From: WTJD01 sp964225175
Lineage (GTDB): Bacteria > Pseudomonadota > Gammaproteobacteria > Xanthomonadales > SZUA-36
Direction of reading: 5' to 3'
Length of the DNA: 56,026 bases
Assembly: GCA_964225175.1 (NCBI GenBank)
Contig: CAXQNK010000074.1
Location: 1-56,026, forward strand
Part shown: positions 17,125-26,335 of the stretch, piece by piece
Numbering within the stretch: position 1 is the first letter of the stretch
How the letters are laid out: each line of letters opens with the position of its first letter
The notes under the pieces: generated by a model
The model's database searches: none
Told to the model about the DNA's origin: nothing
Seen by the model: only the letters and a program-made list of their open reading frames with translations
Made by a program: the position numbers and the translations under genes

Positions 17125-18213
17125 ATGGTATCCAAACACAGCGCAACGTCCACTCTTTCTTGGAATGCTTTTCGCCTCGTCACAGGCATGTTCATACTGG
17201 CGCTTGCTCTGCATGCCAGCGGTTTAAGCGCCTCGGGAAAACCACCAAAATTATTCGAGAGCGACGACCTCATGGAGATCACGCTCACCGGTCCCCTCAA
17301 GACTGTTCAACGTAAAAAAACCAGCGATATCGTCCATGATGGAACGCTTCAATACACAACCACCGAGGGCGCGGAACGAGTGATCAGCATCGGCATTCGA
17401 ACACGAGGCCGCTCGCGCAGGGACGTGGCCTGTGATTTCCCACCACTCAAGTTGTTTTTTGACAAGGCCGAGAACAAGGGCACAGAATTTCGAGGCCTGA
17501 AATCTCTCAAACTCGTCGCGTACTGCGGTCGGGAAAACCGCAACGAGCAGTACAACATCAAGGAATACCTTGCTTACAGAATTTACAACCTGATCACGCC
17601 CTACAGTTTCAGGGTACGGCCACTGATGATCACCTATCAGCAGGAAGGCGGGCGCAAACTCCTCACGCGTTTCGGGTTCCTCATTGAGGACATCGACGAT
17701 GTGGCGAACAGGAACGACCTCGAAGAACTCAAGCGGACCGAGATTTCCCCCAGCGAACTTAAACCAGAGCACGCGGTCAATTACGCCCTGTTTCAATACC
17801 TCATCTCGAACCTGGACTGGGCCGCGACACGCGGGCCGTCAGGCGAGGACTGCTGTCACAATGGAAAACTGATCGGACAAACCGAGAACGACCCAACCGT
17901 CTACGTCATTCCCTATGATTTTGACTCCTCGGGCATCGTTAATACGCACTATGCCGCCGTGCCCCCAAAACTCGGAGTCAGGCGAGTAACCCAACGACTC
18001 TACCGTGGTTTCTGCGTACATAACGGGGCGGTGGGCGGCGCGGTTGAACGCTACCTGAATGAACGGGATAGAACCCTGGAACTGATAGAGAATCACCCTT
18101 TGCTGGACAAGCGCAACCGCCGCGCAACACTGGGGTTTGTTAGCGAATTCTATGAAACGCTATCCACGCCCGAGGGCGTGGAGTCAGAAATCACAGGCAA
18201 ATGTCGACGCTGA
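17125..18213 (+). CDS. Uncharacterised secreted protein, possible CotH-like kinase fold
   Basis: I do not recognise a named family. The 362 residues start with a basic stretch and a hydrophobic segment (LVTGMFILALALHASGLSA) that looks like a signal peptide. The mature part has a beta-rich N-terminal region (MEITLTGPLKTVQRKK, GIRTRGRSRRDVACDFPPLK), a helical middle (NIKEYLAYRIYNLITPYSF) and a C-terminal region with NYALFQYLISNLDWAATRG, then VIPYDFDSSGIVN. This resembles the spore-coat CotH protein-kinase layout, with N-D and D-D-like metal ligands; this is a distant, unverified resemblance. An earlier ATG at 17116 sits inside the putative -10 box, so the second ATG was chosen. The end overlaps the convergent phosphatase gene by 23 bases; a kinase/phosphatase pairing is tempting but speculative. 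Confidence 0.72.
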   Translation: MVSKHSATSTLSWNAFRLVTGMFILALALHASGLSASGKPPKLFESDDLMEITLTGPLKTVQRKKTSDIVHDGTLQYTTTEGAERVISIGIRTRGRSRRDVACDFPPLKLFFDKAENKGTEFRGLKSLKLVAYCGRENRNEQYNIKEYLAYRIYNLITPYSFRVRPLMITYQQEGGRKLLTRFGFLIEDIDDVANRNDLEELKRTEISPSELKPEHAVNYALFQYLISNLDWAATRGPSGEDCCHNGKLIGQTENDPTVYVIPYDFDSSGIVNTHYAAVPPKLGVRRVTQRLYRGFCVHNGAVGGAVERYLNERDRTLELIENHPLLDKRNRRATLGFVSEFYETLSTPEGVESEITGKCRR

Positions 18214-19450
18214 GTTCCGGCGCCTCGCCAGCGCTGTTTTCTGGTCCCGCGAAAGCGGCATCGGATGCAACCTCTTTATCGGCACCAGGCTCTGGGCCCT
18301 CCTGTGATTCGAGTAACCGCCTGAGTTGCGCTTTCAGCTTTGAATTTTCCGGATCAAGCGCCATGACGGCTCGCAGGTAGGTCTCCCGCTCGGCATCTTT
18401 GGACGGAAGTTCAAGGCGCTCATCGCCGTAGCCAGCCCGAGGCCCACCCGGGCCGAGTTCGAGAAAAGCCGCGTGCCCTCCGTAATAGGCGGCAATTCCC
18501 GTATCGATCGCGACAACGCGCCCATCATGTAACGGCCAGATGACACCGCCCGTGGGCGTGTGGCCCACCACAATGCGTTCAGCTTTGTAGCTGGCCAGAA
18601 TGGCATTCACAACGGGATCCATGGACTCCGGGTCGCCATAGATCAGGCCGCGATACCACAAAGGGCCCAGTTCGTCCTCGATCATCCCGGGTTCAGCCGG
18701 ATTATAATTTTCCAATTCGGAATGCGCCCGGGAATTCATTTCCTGCACACTCAGGTGGCAATATTTCGAACTGATTCCGCCATGCAGGAACAGTGTATCG
18801 TTGATGTGCAGCAGGACCGGGTTACCCAGCATCCATTGGCCATATTCACCGCTGGGCATCCAGGCCGATCGATGCTCCACCCAACCCAACGGGTAGTGCT
18901 CCTCCCACTGTGTGCGGTACGCCTCCAGGTCCATCGCGGAAAACGCCTCGGGATCGCGTGCTTCCAACTGCTGGAGCGTGAATTCCCATTGTCGTTGTTG
19001 CAATGACTTCGAAGTCCGCCCCACAAAGTGATTGAATTCGCCTGGATCTACGTATCTGAGATCCCCATAGCTGTTCATGGCCTCATGGTTGCCAATAAGG
19101 GTATGGACCCTGCCACCCTTGCGGCGCGCCTGCTTTTTCAGCCCCTCAAGGTGATCGATAATGGCGATACTGTCAGGCCCGCGGTCCGTGATATCCCCGG
19201 TCTGCACGAGATGGGTTTCTCCTCCGCTCCACTTGTTTCTCCCGTTGATTAAACCGGCATCGCGCAGCACCTGCAGGTAATGTTCGTAATCACCGTGAAG
19301 GTCCCCAATGGCTACCACCCGATCAACCCCTACCCAGTGCTGATCGGCCAACTCACGTGGTGCCCCGGAGACAGGGGTAGCAGCGACCAGAGCCAGCGCC
19401 GTAATCAAAGCGTTGAAGAGACGGAACTGAGGGCGATATGGGCTCATCAA
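18191..19450 (-). CDS. Secreted PPP-type metallophosphatase (Shewanella-like group)
   Basis: Calcineurin-like phosphoesterase with a signal peptide (FNALITALALVAATPVSGA), so probably periplasmic. The 419 residues contain the dimetal motifs in order: GDLHGDYEHY near residue 49, GDITDRGPDS near 88 and GNHEAMNSYG near 120, followed by a later GISSKY segment, GHTPTGG and DTGIAAYYGG supplying further His and Asp. GDxHG, GDxxDRG and GNHE are the PPP-superfamily set, which includes serine/threonine and tyrosine phosphatases; the signal peptide and insertions resemble Shewanella-like phosphatases. The last ~50 residues are acidic, Ala/Glu/Pro-rich and probably disordered. Substrate unknown. Confidence 0.88.
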   Translation of the reverse strand: MMSPYRPQFRLFNALITALALVAATPVSGAPRELADQHWVGVDRVVAIGDLHGDYEHYLQVLRDAGLINGRNKWSGGETHLVQTGDITDRGPDSIAIIDHLEGLKKQARRKGGRVHTLIGNHEAMNSYGDLRYVDPGEFNHFVGRTSKSLQQRQWEFTLQQLEARDPEAFSAMDLEAYRTQWEEHYPLGWVEHRSAWMPSGEYGQWMLGNPVLLHINDTLFLHGGISSKYCHLSVQEMNSRAHSELENYNPAEPGMIEDELGPLWYRGLIYGDPESMDPVVNAILASYKAERIVVGHTPTGGVIWPLHDGRVVAIDTGIAAYYGGHAAFLELGPGGPRAGYGDERLELPSKDAERETYLRAVMALDPENSKLKAQLRRLLESQEGPEPGADKEVASDAAFAGPENSAGEAPELSVDICL

Positions 19451-19718
19451 GCTTGGTTCCTTTCGGTCGGGAAATCCATGACGCTAGGGTAACGAATTTT
19501 CCAGAAGAATTCGCCCCGGGGCCGCTGACCGGGTCTCGCTCAGGGGCCAAGGGGCTCGGAATTTTCGACCAGTGAGGCCCAACGAAGTTGCAATGGATAT
19601 CGCACAACCCTCTGTGAGACGAGGAACCAATGCCGCGAATGCCTGTCTGATTGATCTGCGTTGCCCCACTTATCCACAACCCGGCAGCACAGCAACGAAC
19701 AACAAAGGAGAAAAATCC

Positions 19719-20402
19719 ATGCGCCCGTTATTCCGCCAATCGCAGGCGATCACCCTGATCGCATCACTCGCCACCGCCGGGAGCCTGCTGGCTTCCACAC
19801 CGGACATGCCGGAAATCACCGAAGAGGGTTTGCATAAACTCAAGGACACCAACCTGGGGTTGGTATACGCCGATCCGGACGCCGACCTCAGCACCTACGA
19901 TCGGGTTCACCTTCTGGAAGCCAGCGTGGCTTTCAAGAAAAACTGGCAGCGTGATCAGAACAGATCCTACGCGTTCAAGGTCAAAGCAAGCGATATGGAA
20001 CGCATGAAATCCGGTCTCGCGGAGCTGTTTCATGACGTGTTCTCCGAGGAACTGGCCGAGGGCGGCTATGAACTCACCGAAGAAACGGCCGACGATGTTC
20101 TGCTGATTCGCCCTGCAATCATCAATCTTGATGTCACAGCGCCGGACGTCCAATCCGCCACACGCAGCTACCAATACGCCGAGAGCGCAGGCGAGATGAC
20201 CCTTTACGTGGAACTTTATGACGCCGTGACCGGAGCACTGCTTGCCAAAGCGATGGATCGCAAACGTGACCGCGACAGGGGTTACTTCCAGTGGCAATCC
20301 CGTGTCACCAACACAAGCGCTGCGAAGAGAATTCTCAAGAGTTGGGCTGAGACCTTGCGCGAGGCGCTCGATGAAGCCCACGTCGTTACGACCAAGGACT
20401 GA
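19719..20402 (+). CDS. DUF3313-like periplasmic protein
   Basis: A 227-residue protein with a signal peptide (AITLIASLATAGSLLAST) but no lipobox Cys. The mature part resembles DUF3313: YDRVHLLEASVAFKKNWQRD, MKSGLAELFHDVFSEEL, GGYELTEETADDVLLIRPAI, then MTLYVELYDAVTGALLAKAMD. The fold is thought to be an outer-membrane-associated domain of unknown function. The frame is open further upstream, but AAAGGAG (19704-19710) lies just before the ATG at 19719, which also begins the signal peptide. The 268 bases upstream, divergent from the phosphatase, hold nothing recognised. Confidence 0.82.
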   Translation: MRPLFRQSQAITLIASLATAGSLLASTPDMPEITEEGLHKLKDTNLGLVYADPDADLSTYDRVHLLEASVAFKKNWQRDQNRSYAFKVKASDMERMKSGLAELFHDVFSEELAEGGYELTEETADDVLLIRPAIINLDVTAPDVQSATRSYQYAESAGEMTLYVELYDAVTGALLAKAMDRKRDRDRGYFQWQSRVTNTSAAKRILKSWAETLREALDEAHVVTTKD

Positions 20403-20434
20403 CCAGGAACGGGCAGTGGTATTCAATCTTGAGG

Positions 20435-20462
20435 CACAACCCGGCAAAGCGGCCGGGTTGTG
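20435..20462. terminator. 11-bp perfect stem-loop between convergent genes
   Basis: CACAACCCGGC and GCCGGGTTGTG flank a six-base loop (AAAGCG). It sits between the DUF3313-like stop and the BCCT stop, touching the latter. There is no U-tract on either strand, so it may work as a bidirectional 3'-end-stabilising hairpin or weak terminator rather than a classical intrinsic terminator. Confidence 0.55.
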
Positions 20463-21968
20463 TCAGCGGTGGTCGAGCTGCAACTGGCGGGTCAGCGACC
20501 AGGCCATCGCGACACTGACAAAAACCAGCGGCAGTGAGACGACCAGCGTGGCGGTTTGAACCACCTTCAGCCCACCAATAAACATCAGGGTCAAGGGCAT
20601 AATCGCCAGTGCGCAAGCCCAAAACACCCTGTGCCAACGCTCAGGATCGCTGCCCGCGGGAAGCTCTCTCGTCGCACTGGAAGCGAGCGTGTAAGAAGCT
20701 GAATCATAGGTTGTCACCGAAAATATCAGCCCTACAAGAGCATACGCCGCCACGAAGAGCCCTCCCAGAGGCAGTGCGCCAAGGATCATGCCAATTGCAT
20801 TCGGCGCACCTTCGGCTGCCAGCGTTTGACTGACCGGCGCAATGCCCATGAGCTCCAAATACAAGCCATAATTGCCGACCGTCATGAAGAACACCGCGCA
20901 ACCGAGTGTTCCAAACCCCAACATGCCAAAAACCATCTCACGAATGGACCTGCCTTTGGAAATTCGTGTCACAAACAGGCCCACGAAGGGACCATAGGCG
21001 ATCCACCATGCCCAGTAAAAAATGGTCCAGTTTTTGACAAAAGTGGCCTCGGTGAATGCTCCGGTCCAGGTATTCATGCGGATAAAATTCTGCAGCATCA
21101 GACCGATGCTGTTCACAGAGGTATCCAGTAAGAATCGTGTTGGGCCCACAGCCAGAATGTAGACGAGAAGCACAAAGGCCAACCACATATTGAACACACT
21201 GAGGCGCTTGATGCCGCGCTTGAGGCCAAGCCACACGCTGGTTGCAAACAACGCGACGGACACCATGATCACCGTAAAATCCAGAGTAAAATCAGCTTCG
21301 ATTCCGGTGAGACGAGCCAGGAGACCGGCAATCATAGGCGTCGAGAAACCAAGAGAGGATCCTGCGCCACCCAGAAGTCCGATCATGAAAAGCCAGTCCA
21401 AAATTCGCCCTCCGGGGTGATCCTCCCTGCCTCGGAGCAGGTAGAGACAAGAGTGCGCAAACCGGAGAGAGCGGGTTCTCTTGACGTAATAGGAATAGGC
21501 GATGGCAATGCTGGGCAGGCAATACAGTGCCCATGCCGTGATGCCCCAGTGGAAAATACCGTAGGTGGAGGCCCACTCTGCTGCCGAGGGACTGCGCGCC
21601 TCGACACCAAAGGGCGGTGCATCCAGATAGTATCCCCACTCTAGTGGAGCCCAGGCCAGCAGGCCCGCGCCAATGCCAGCACAAAACAACATGGCCGCCC
21701 AACTGCGTAAATTGAAGTCTGGTTCCTCTCCCTCCAGGCCCAAACGGACATTACCGAAGCGCCCCAGGCCCAACCAGAGCACGAAGACAAGCGATGCGCT
21801 CCCGCAGGCCAGGTACATGAACCCCAGTTCGCTGGAGATCCAGTTGTAGGTGTCCAGCAGAATTTTTCCACCGCTGTCCGGAAACAGGGCCAAAGGAATA
21901 CAAACGAGAAAAATGATCACTATGGTGGCCAGGAAACTGAGCCAGTCGATATTGGATTTGGTTTTCAC
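20463..21968 (-). CDS. BCCT family betaine/carnitine/choline-type transporter
   Basis: Secondary transporter with about twelve helices over 501 residues, importing quaternary ammonium or sulfonium compounds with sodium or protons. The BCCT signature lies in FYWAWWIAYGPFVGLFVTRISKGRSIREM; here FYWAWWIAYGPFVG supplies the aromatic cage region, and the early GIFHWGITAWALY is also conserved. No long C-terminal osmosensing domain is present, which points to a catabolic or constitutive uptake role. It is last in an apparent SDR-MDR-BCCT operon, 28 bases after the MDR gene, so it probably imports the substrate of those oxidoreductases. Glycine betaine, carnitine, choline and DMSP cannot be distinguished. 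Confidence 0.93.
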   Translation of the reverse strand: MKTKSNIDWLSFLATIVIIFLVCIPLALFPDSGGKILLDTYNWISSELGFMYLACGSASLVFVLWLGLGRFGNVRLGLEGEEPDFNLRSWAAMLFCAGIGAGLLAWAPLEWGYYLDAPPFGVEARSPSAAEWASTYGIFHWGITAWALYCLPSIAIAYSYYVKRTRSLRFAHSCLYLLRGREDHPGGRILDWLFMIGLLGGAGSSLGFSTPMIAGLLARLTGIEADFTLDFTVIMVSVALFATSVWLGLKRGIKRLSVFNMWLAFVLLVYILAVGPTRFLLDTSVNSIGLMLQNFIRMNTWTGAFTEATFVKNWTIFYWAWWIAYGPFVGLFVTRISKGRSIREMVFGMLGFGTLGCAVFFMTVGNYGLYLELMGIAPVSQTLAAEGAPNAIGMILGALPLGGLFVAAYALVGLIFSVTTYDSASYTLASSATRELPAGSDPERWHRVFWACALAIMPLTLMFIGGLKVVQTATLVVSLPLVFVSVAMAWSLTRQLQLDHR

Positions 21969-21996
21969 GGTTGCTCCGGCATACAGGGATCAGTGC

Positions 21997-22986
21997 TCAT
22001 GCTTCAGTGTCCAGCACCACGCAGCCCCGCACACCACCGCCTTCAATTAACTCGTGCGCACGAACGATGTCACCCAGGGGCAATTCCTGCGCAATCAGGT
22101 GACGCAGTGTTCCTGACTCCAGCGCCGCGGTAATATCGGTAATCGCTTGCTGCTTGGCCGCTTCCGGCATGTCGTAAACGATGACCATGCGCAATGTGAG
22201 GTCCATGAACATCATCCGATAGAAAGGCAGGCATGGTTGAGGGTCGCTCATGCTCGCGTAGGTCGCGATGGTGCCGCCGACTTTGATCATTTCAAGACTG
22301 GCACCCAGGTTTGCGGCGAAATCCACCTCGATTATGCGATCAAGCTTCCGCCCGCCATTATGATCCAACACGCTTTCCCACCAACCTTCCAATCGATGAT
22401 TGACGACGGCGTGCGCACCGGCCGCGAGGCAAATTTCCACATCTTCCGGACGACTCGCTGTCGTGATCACGCGCGCACCGCCCCGGCGAGCCCATTGAAC
22501 CGCGTAATGCCCCACCCGACCCGCACCACCGGTAATCAGCACTGATTGACCTTCTACGGGGCCGTCAGCGAACACACAACGGTGCGCTGTCATCGCGGGA
22601 ATGCCCAGACAAGCCCCCTCAACAAAAGAGGTATCGCACGGCAGCGGCACCGCACGCCTTTGATCTATGGCTGTGAATTGAGCCGCACTACCCAAACGCC
22701 GCGCATGCTGAGCCTGGTAAACCCATACGCGTTCGCCCGTTCGGGAATCATCCACACCTTCACCGACCTCTACGATGATGCCGGCGCCATCACTGTGGGG
22801 AATCACATAGCCTTCATCCAGAAGTTCTGGCATGGAACCAGCCCGCTTTTTAACATCGGATGGGTTGACTGCGCTTGTGGCCAGTTCGATCAATACCTCA
22901 CCTTCACCGGGTGAAGGCTTTGGTCGATCGCCCACGCGGAGCACCCGTCGAGCAGTGCCGAAAGATTCAAACCATGCTGCTTTCAA
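21997..22986 (-). CDS. MDR-superfamily zinc-independent alcohol dehydrogenase / quinone oxidoreductase
   Basis: Medium-chain dehydrogenase/reductase of the NADPH:quinone reductase branch. The nucleotide-binding motif is SVLITGGAGRVGHYAVQWAR, with EVLIELATSAVNPSDVKKR and GYVIPHSDGAGIIVEVGEGV in the catalytic domain. Structural-zinc cysteines are absent, as usual in this branch. The start is taken as TTG at 22986, giving MKAAWFESFG, the typical family N-terminus (329 residues). AGGGA lies about nine bases upstream and the preceding SDR gene ends 22 bases away. Longer starts at 23040 or 23199 would overlap the SDR gene. Substrate unknown; it sits between an SDR and a BCCT transporter. Confidence 0.86.
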   Translation of the reverse strand: MKAAWFESFGTARRVLRVGDRPKPSPGEGEVLIELATSAVNPSDVKKRAGSMPELLDEGYVIPHSDGAGIIVEVGEGVDDSRTGERVWVYQAQHARRLGSAAQFTAIDQRRAVPLPCDTSFVEGACLGIPAMTAHRCVFADGPVEGQSVLITGGAGRVGHYAVQWARRGGARVITTASRPEDVEICLAAGAHAVVNHRLEGWWESVLDHNGGRKLDRIIEVDFAANLGASLEMIKVGGTIATYASMSDPQPCLPFYRMMFMDLTLRMVIVYDMPEAAKQQAITDITAALESGTLRHLIAQELPLGDIVRAHELIEGGGVRGCVVLDTEA

Positions 22987-23008
22987 GTGTGCAATCCCTG
23001 TGTCAGTC

Positions 23009-23800
23009 TCATTCGATGGCAAATGACTCGGTGTGGCCATCCAGGCCCAGTGCCTGACCCGAAATTCGGGCACCCTCCGGAGAGGCCAGATAGCGGACCA
23101 TGTTAGCAACATCTTCCGGCTTGATGAAAACCCGAAGAGAATTCTGTCGTTGGTAACGCGCTCTGACCGCTTCGACAGACTCGCCACTGGCCTTTGCATC
23201 CTCTGCTATGACGCGTTCAATTCGTGGACCGGCGACGCTGCCGGGGCAAATGGCGTTAACCCGGATGCCCTCGGGGCCCAGTTCCATCGCCATGGTTTTC
23301 ATTAATCCCAAAAGACCCCATTTGCTGGCCACGTAGGGCGCCCTCAGTGGACAACCATAAAGGCCTGCAGTGCTGCCGATGAACACGATCAGACCGCCAT
23401 TCCCCTCTCGAAGCAGCGGAACGCCATAGCGTGCGGTGTGGAACGCACCGGTCAAATTGACCTCGAGCGTTCTGGACCATTCTTCAGGCTCAATGGACTC
23501 AACCGATGCAACCGGCCCGGAAATTCCAGCGTTGCTTACCAACACATCCAGGCTGCCCATTCCCGCTCTAACCTCCCTGAACATGTCTGCCACTGCATTG
23601 GCATCGGCGACATCCGTATGGCTGCCTCTCGCAGTGGGGTTCGACTGCAAAAACTCCTCAAGGGCAGGCTCGTCAATATCGCACACGTGCACCAAAGCGC
23701 CGGTGTTGAGAAAAAGTTCTGCGATCGCCCGGCCGATACCCGCAGCGCCCGCGGTGACCAGGATCTTGCGACAGTCAGGATTTTTGGCTGTATGGTTCAT
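23009..23800 (-). CDS. Short-chain dehydrogenase/reductase
   Basis: Classical SDR of 263 residues, NAD(P)-dependent alcohol/ketone oxidoreductase. Cofactor motif TAGAAGIGRAI (Ala in place of the first Gly), with an acidic CDID after beta-2 favouring NAD; NAG motif VSNAGISG; catalytic Ser in GSTAG and YVASK with Tyr and Lys; late segment RISGQALGLDGHTES. The ATG at 23800 was preferred over a GTG at 23869 because it begins immediately before the Rossmann fold. First gene of the SDR-MDR-BCCT run. The specific alcohol cannot be inferred. Confidence 0.9.
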   Translation of the reverse strand: MNHTAKNPDCRKILVTAGAAGIGRAIAELFLNTGALVHVCDIDEPALEEFLQSNPTARGSHTDVADANAVADMFREVRAGMGSLDVLVSNAGISGPVASVESIEPEEWSRTLEVNLTGAFHTARYGVPLLREGNGGLIVFIGSTAGLYGCPLRAPYVASKWGLLGLMKTMAMELGPEGIRVNAICPGSVAGPRIERVIAEDAKASGESVEAVRARYQRQNSLRVFIKPEDVANMVRYLASPEGARISGQALGLDGHTESFAIE

Positions 23801-23971
23801 GGTCAGGAATTCCAGGGGCCTCAACGTGGCGCATCCGGCTATCCTAAACCAATTACCCGTGAGGCTCACTCACTCCCCTGTTTTCAGTCAGGAGTCGGTG
23901 ATCTCGCGGCAGTCCGCCCGCAACAGATTGCCGGGTAGCCTGGCCCCGTTGATCCTGTTATCGGCACCGTT

Positions 23972-26299
23972 TCAGGAAAGCTGCCCTGACCCCAGAGCTT
24001 CGTGCACTTCGCTGGAATGCTCAAGACACGAGGCGATTTCGTTGTACAAGGTTTCAGGGTCCATCGGTTTGGAGAGAAACCGGTTCATACCGGCCTGAAG
24101 GCATTTACGTCGATCTTCCTCAAATGTGCTCGCTGTCATAGCCAGTATGGGGAGTTCATCGTAACTGGTTCGGCTGCCCTCTAAAGCGCGGATTCTCCTG
24201 GTCGCTTCCACACCATCCATTACGGGCATTTGCATGTCCATGAGTATGAAGTCGAAGTCCTCTCTTTCAACGGCATTCACTGCCTGCTGTCCATCCTCGG
24301 CACACTCAACGAAGAAACCAACCTGCTCCATCAATGCACGGGCGACCTCTCTGTTGATCAAGTTGTCCTCGACAATAAGCATTCGAATCGATGGGAATCT
24401 GCGCCTCATCGAACCCCGAATGTCCTCTGTACTGGGTTCAATCTGGTGAAGGGATGGGTCTTCCACATGTGTCAGCCAGGCGGTGAACCAGAACACGCTA
24501 CCCTGACCTGCCCGGCTCTCAGCGCCGGCTTCTCCGCCCATAAGCTCTGCGATATGCAGGGTGATCGCAAGGCCCAACCCGGTTCCACCGTAATCGCGCG
24601 TCATGGAATTGTCCGCTTGCTCGAAGGGCTGGAACAGCCTTTCAAGCCGCGCCGGCTCGACCCCGACACCGGTATCACTGACCTCGAATCGCAGGAGCCA
24701 TTGCTCCTCACGCGTCTCCTCGCACCGAACTTTCACCTTGACGAGCCCCTCGTCAGTAAATTTGGACGCGTTACTCAGGTAGTTCAGCAAGGCCTGGCGC
24801 AAGCGGGCAACGTCACCTTCGAATCGCCCGGCCTCGATATCACAATCCACCTCGAGGACCATGCCTTTTTTCTGCATTGAATCCTGGATAACGTTTTCCA
24901 CATCCTCGAGCAATTCATCCAGCGTGAATTCGGCTATGCTGAGCTCCATTTTGCCGGCTTCGATCTTGGTGAGGTCGAGTATTTCATCGATGATGGACAG
25001 CAAATGATCGGCCGCATCCTGGATTTTTTGAAGCCAGCCTCTCTGGTCTTCGCGCGGTTCTTTTTGCAACAGCACATGCGTTATTCCCAGCACAGCATTC
25101 ATGGGCGTTCTGATCTCATGGCTCATATTTGCCAGAAAGGCTGTTTTGGCCTCGCTCGCCGCCCGCGCGCTATCCAGTTCGAGACTGATGATCTCCGATT
25201 TCTCTCGCTCTCTAAGCAACGCTTCGGTCCGCTTTTCGACCATCTCCTCCAGGTTGTGCTGATGCAACTCGAGTTCTTCGGCGAGTTTTTGCTCTGCGGT
25301 AATTTCCTTGAATGCGGCAACCACGTGTGTGATCTTGCCCTTGTGGTTCCTGACCGGATTCAGGCGAACTTCATCCACCCGATCATATCCGCTTGCCGTC
25401 CTTGATTTAAAAATCAGCGGGCCCTGCTCGTCATTCTCGATCATGTCCCACAATTTTTTAATTTCCGGAACGACATTTTCTGAATCCCGGTCCTCTGGAT
25501 TAGCGCCCAGAACATCCGCCTCGGGTCGCCCGCACTGATTGAGAAACGCCGAGTTGACGTATTCAATCAGGCCATTTGATTTCATGATGACGACGCCATC
25601 CAGATTTTGCTGTAACGCCAGGCCGAGTTTGCGTAATTCCTGGTCCAGTTTCTTGTATTGACGCCGTGAGGTATAAAAATCTCGCAACTTTTCAGAGTAG
25701 GTGCGCCGTGCCTGGCCTCCATCCTGGACCAGCAGGGCCATCAAGGAAAGGTAGCCTATGATCAGCGCGGTTTTGGCCAATCCACCCACAAGGTAGACAC
25801 CTACACCGAGAGGCCCCAGGACACAGACGGTGAAAATAAGATGCGCACTCCTGCGCACAGACATGGCGCTTGTTGAGGCAGCAATTACGCCCGCAGACAT
25901 CACAATAGTCAGCACAACTTCGGCCGTAGCCCAATAGAAATAGATGGCCATGCCTGCCAGAACGCCCAGCGAAAGGCTTTGCAGAGCAGTGAGCAAACTG
26001 AATTGCAGGACCGCTTTCTCACCGATCCGCTGATAATGATTCTCGAACTGCAGGCTGAACAGCACCCTGAAAACACCCATAGCCAAGAGCGCCAGGGCCT
26101 CTACAATCGTCCACCATCCATATTGCTTATGAATCGGCGTGCCAAACAACAGTATCAGCGACATCAAGGTAAAAACTGGCGCACCCAAAAGCGCCCGCCG
26201 TGCAAGCTCGACCGCGGATTCCCTGTCCATGAACGAATCCAGGCCTTCCGAGCGCTCGGCACGCAGTGTTCGCGGTAATTTCGCCTCTTTCTCACCCAT
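23972..26299 (-). CDS. Hybrid sensor histidine kinase with membrane and PAS domains
   Basis: A 775-residue inner-membrane kinase. About six hydrophobic helices occupy residues 35-195 (for example GPLGVGVYLVGG), a PAS domain follows (LQQNLDGVVIMKSNGLIEYVN, about 225-345), then a coiled coil, HisKA with the phospho-acceptor His in NMSHEIRTPMNAVLG, HATPase_c with NYLSNASKFTDEG, DTGVGVEP and GGTGLGLAI, and a C-terminal receiver with MLIVEDNLINREVA and acceptor Asp in FILMDMQMPVMDG. No Hpt domain is present, so phosphotransfer must use another protein. A CheY-like regulator lies 36 bases upstream in the same direction. The signal is unknown; the membrane region has no large periplasmic loop, suggesting a membrane or internal cue. 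Confidence 0.94.
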   Translation of the reverse strand: MGEKEAKLPRTLRAERSEGLDSFMDRESAVELARRALLGAPVFTLMSLILLFGTPIHKQYGWWTIVEALALLAMGVFRVLFSLQFENHYQRIGEKAVLQFSLLTALQSLSLGVLAGMAIYFYWATAEVVLTIVMSAGVIAASTSAMSVRRSAHLIFTVCVLGPLGVGVYLVGGLAKTALIIGYLSLMALLVQDGGQARRTYSEKLRDFYTSRRQYKKLDQELRKLGLALQQNLDGVVIMKSNGLIEYVNSAFLNQCGRPEADVLGANPEDRDSENVVPEIKKLWDMIENDEQGPLIFKSRTASGYDRVDEVRLNPVRNHKGKITHVVAAFKEITAEQKLAEELELHQHNLEEMVEKRTEALLREREKSEIISLELDSARAASEAKTAFLANMSHEIRTPMNAVLGITHVLLQKEPREDQRGWLQKIQDAADHLLSIIDEILDLTKIEAGKMELSIAEFTLDELLEDVENVIQDSMQKKGMVLEVDCDIEAGRFEGDVARLRQALLNYLSNASKFTDEGLVKVKVRCEETREEQWLLRFEVSDTGVGVEPARLERLFQPFEQADNSMTRDYGGTGLGLAITLHIAELMGGEAGAESRAGQGSVFWFTAWLTHVEDPSLHQIEPSTEDIRGSMRRRFPSIRMLIVEDNLINREVARALMEQVGFFVECAEDGQQAVNAVEREDFDFILMDMQMPVMDGVEATRRIRALEGSRTSYDELPILAMTASTFEEDRRKCLQAGMNRFLSKPMDPETLYNEIASCLEHSSEVHEALGSGQLS

Positions 26300-26335
26300 A
26301 GTGCTGTCGCACCACCCCTATTACTGACATAATCC

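Noticed and set aside
22546..22914. 122-codon plus-strand frame
   Set aside because: Antisense shadow of the MDR oxidoreductase gene with no homology.
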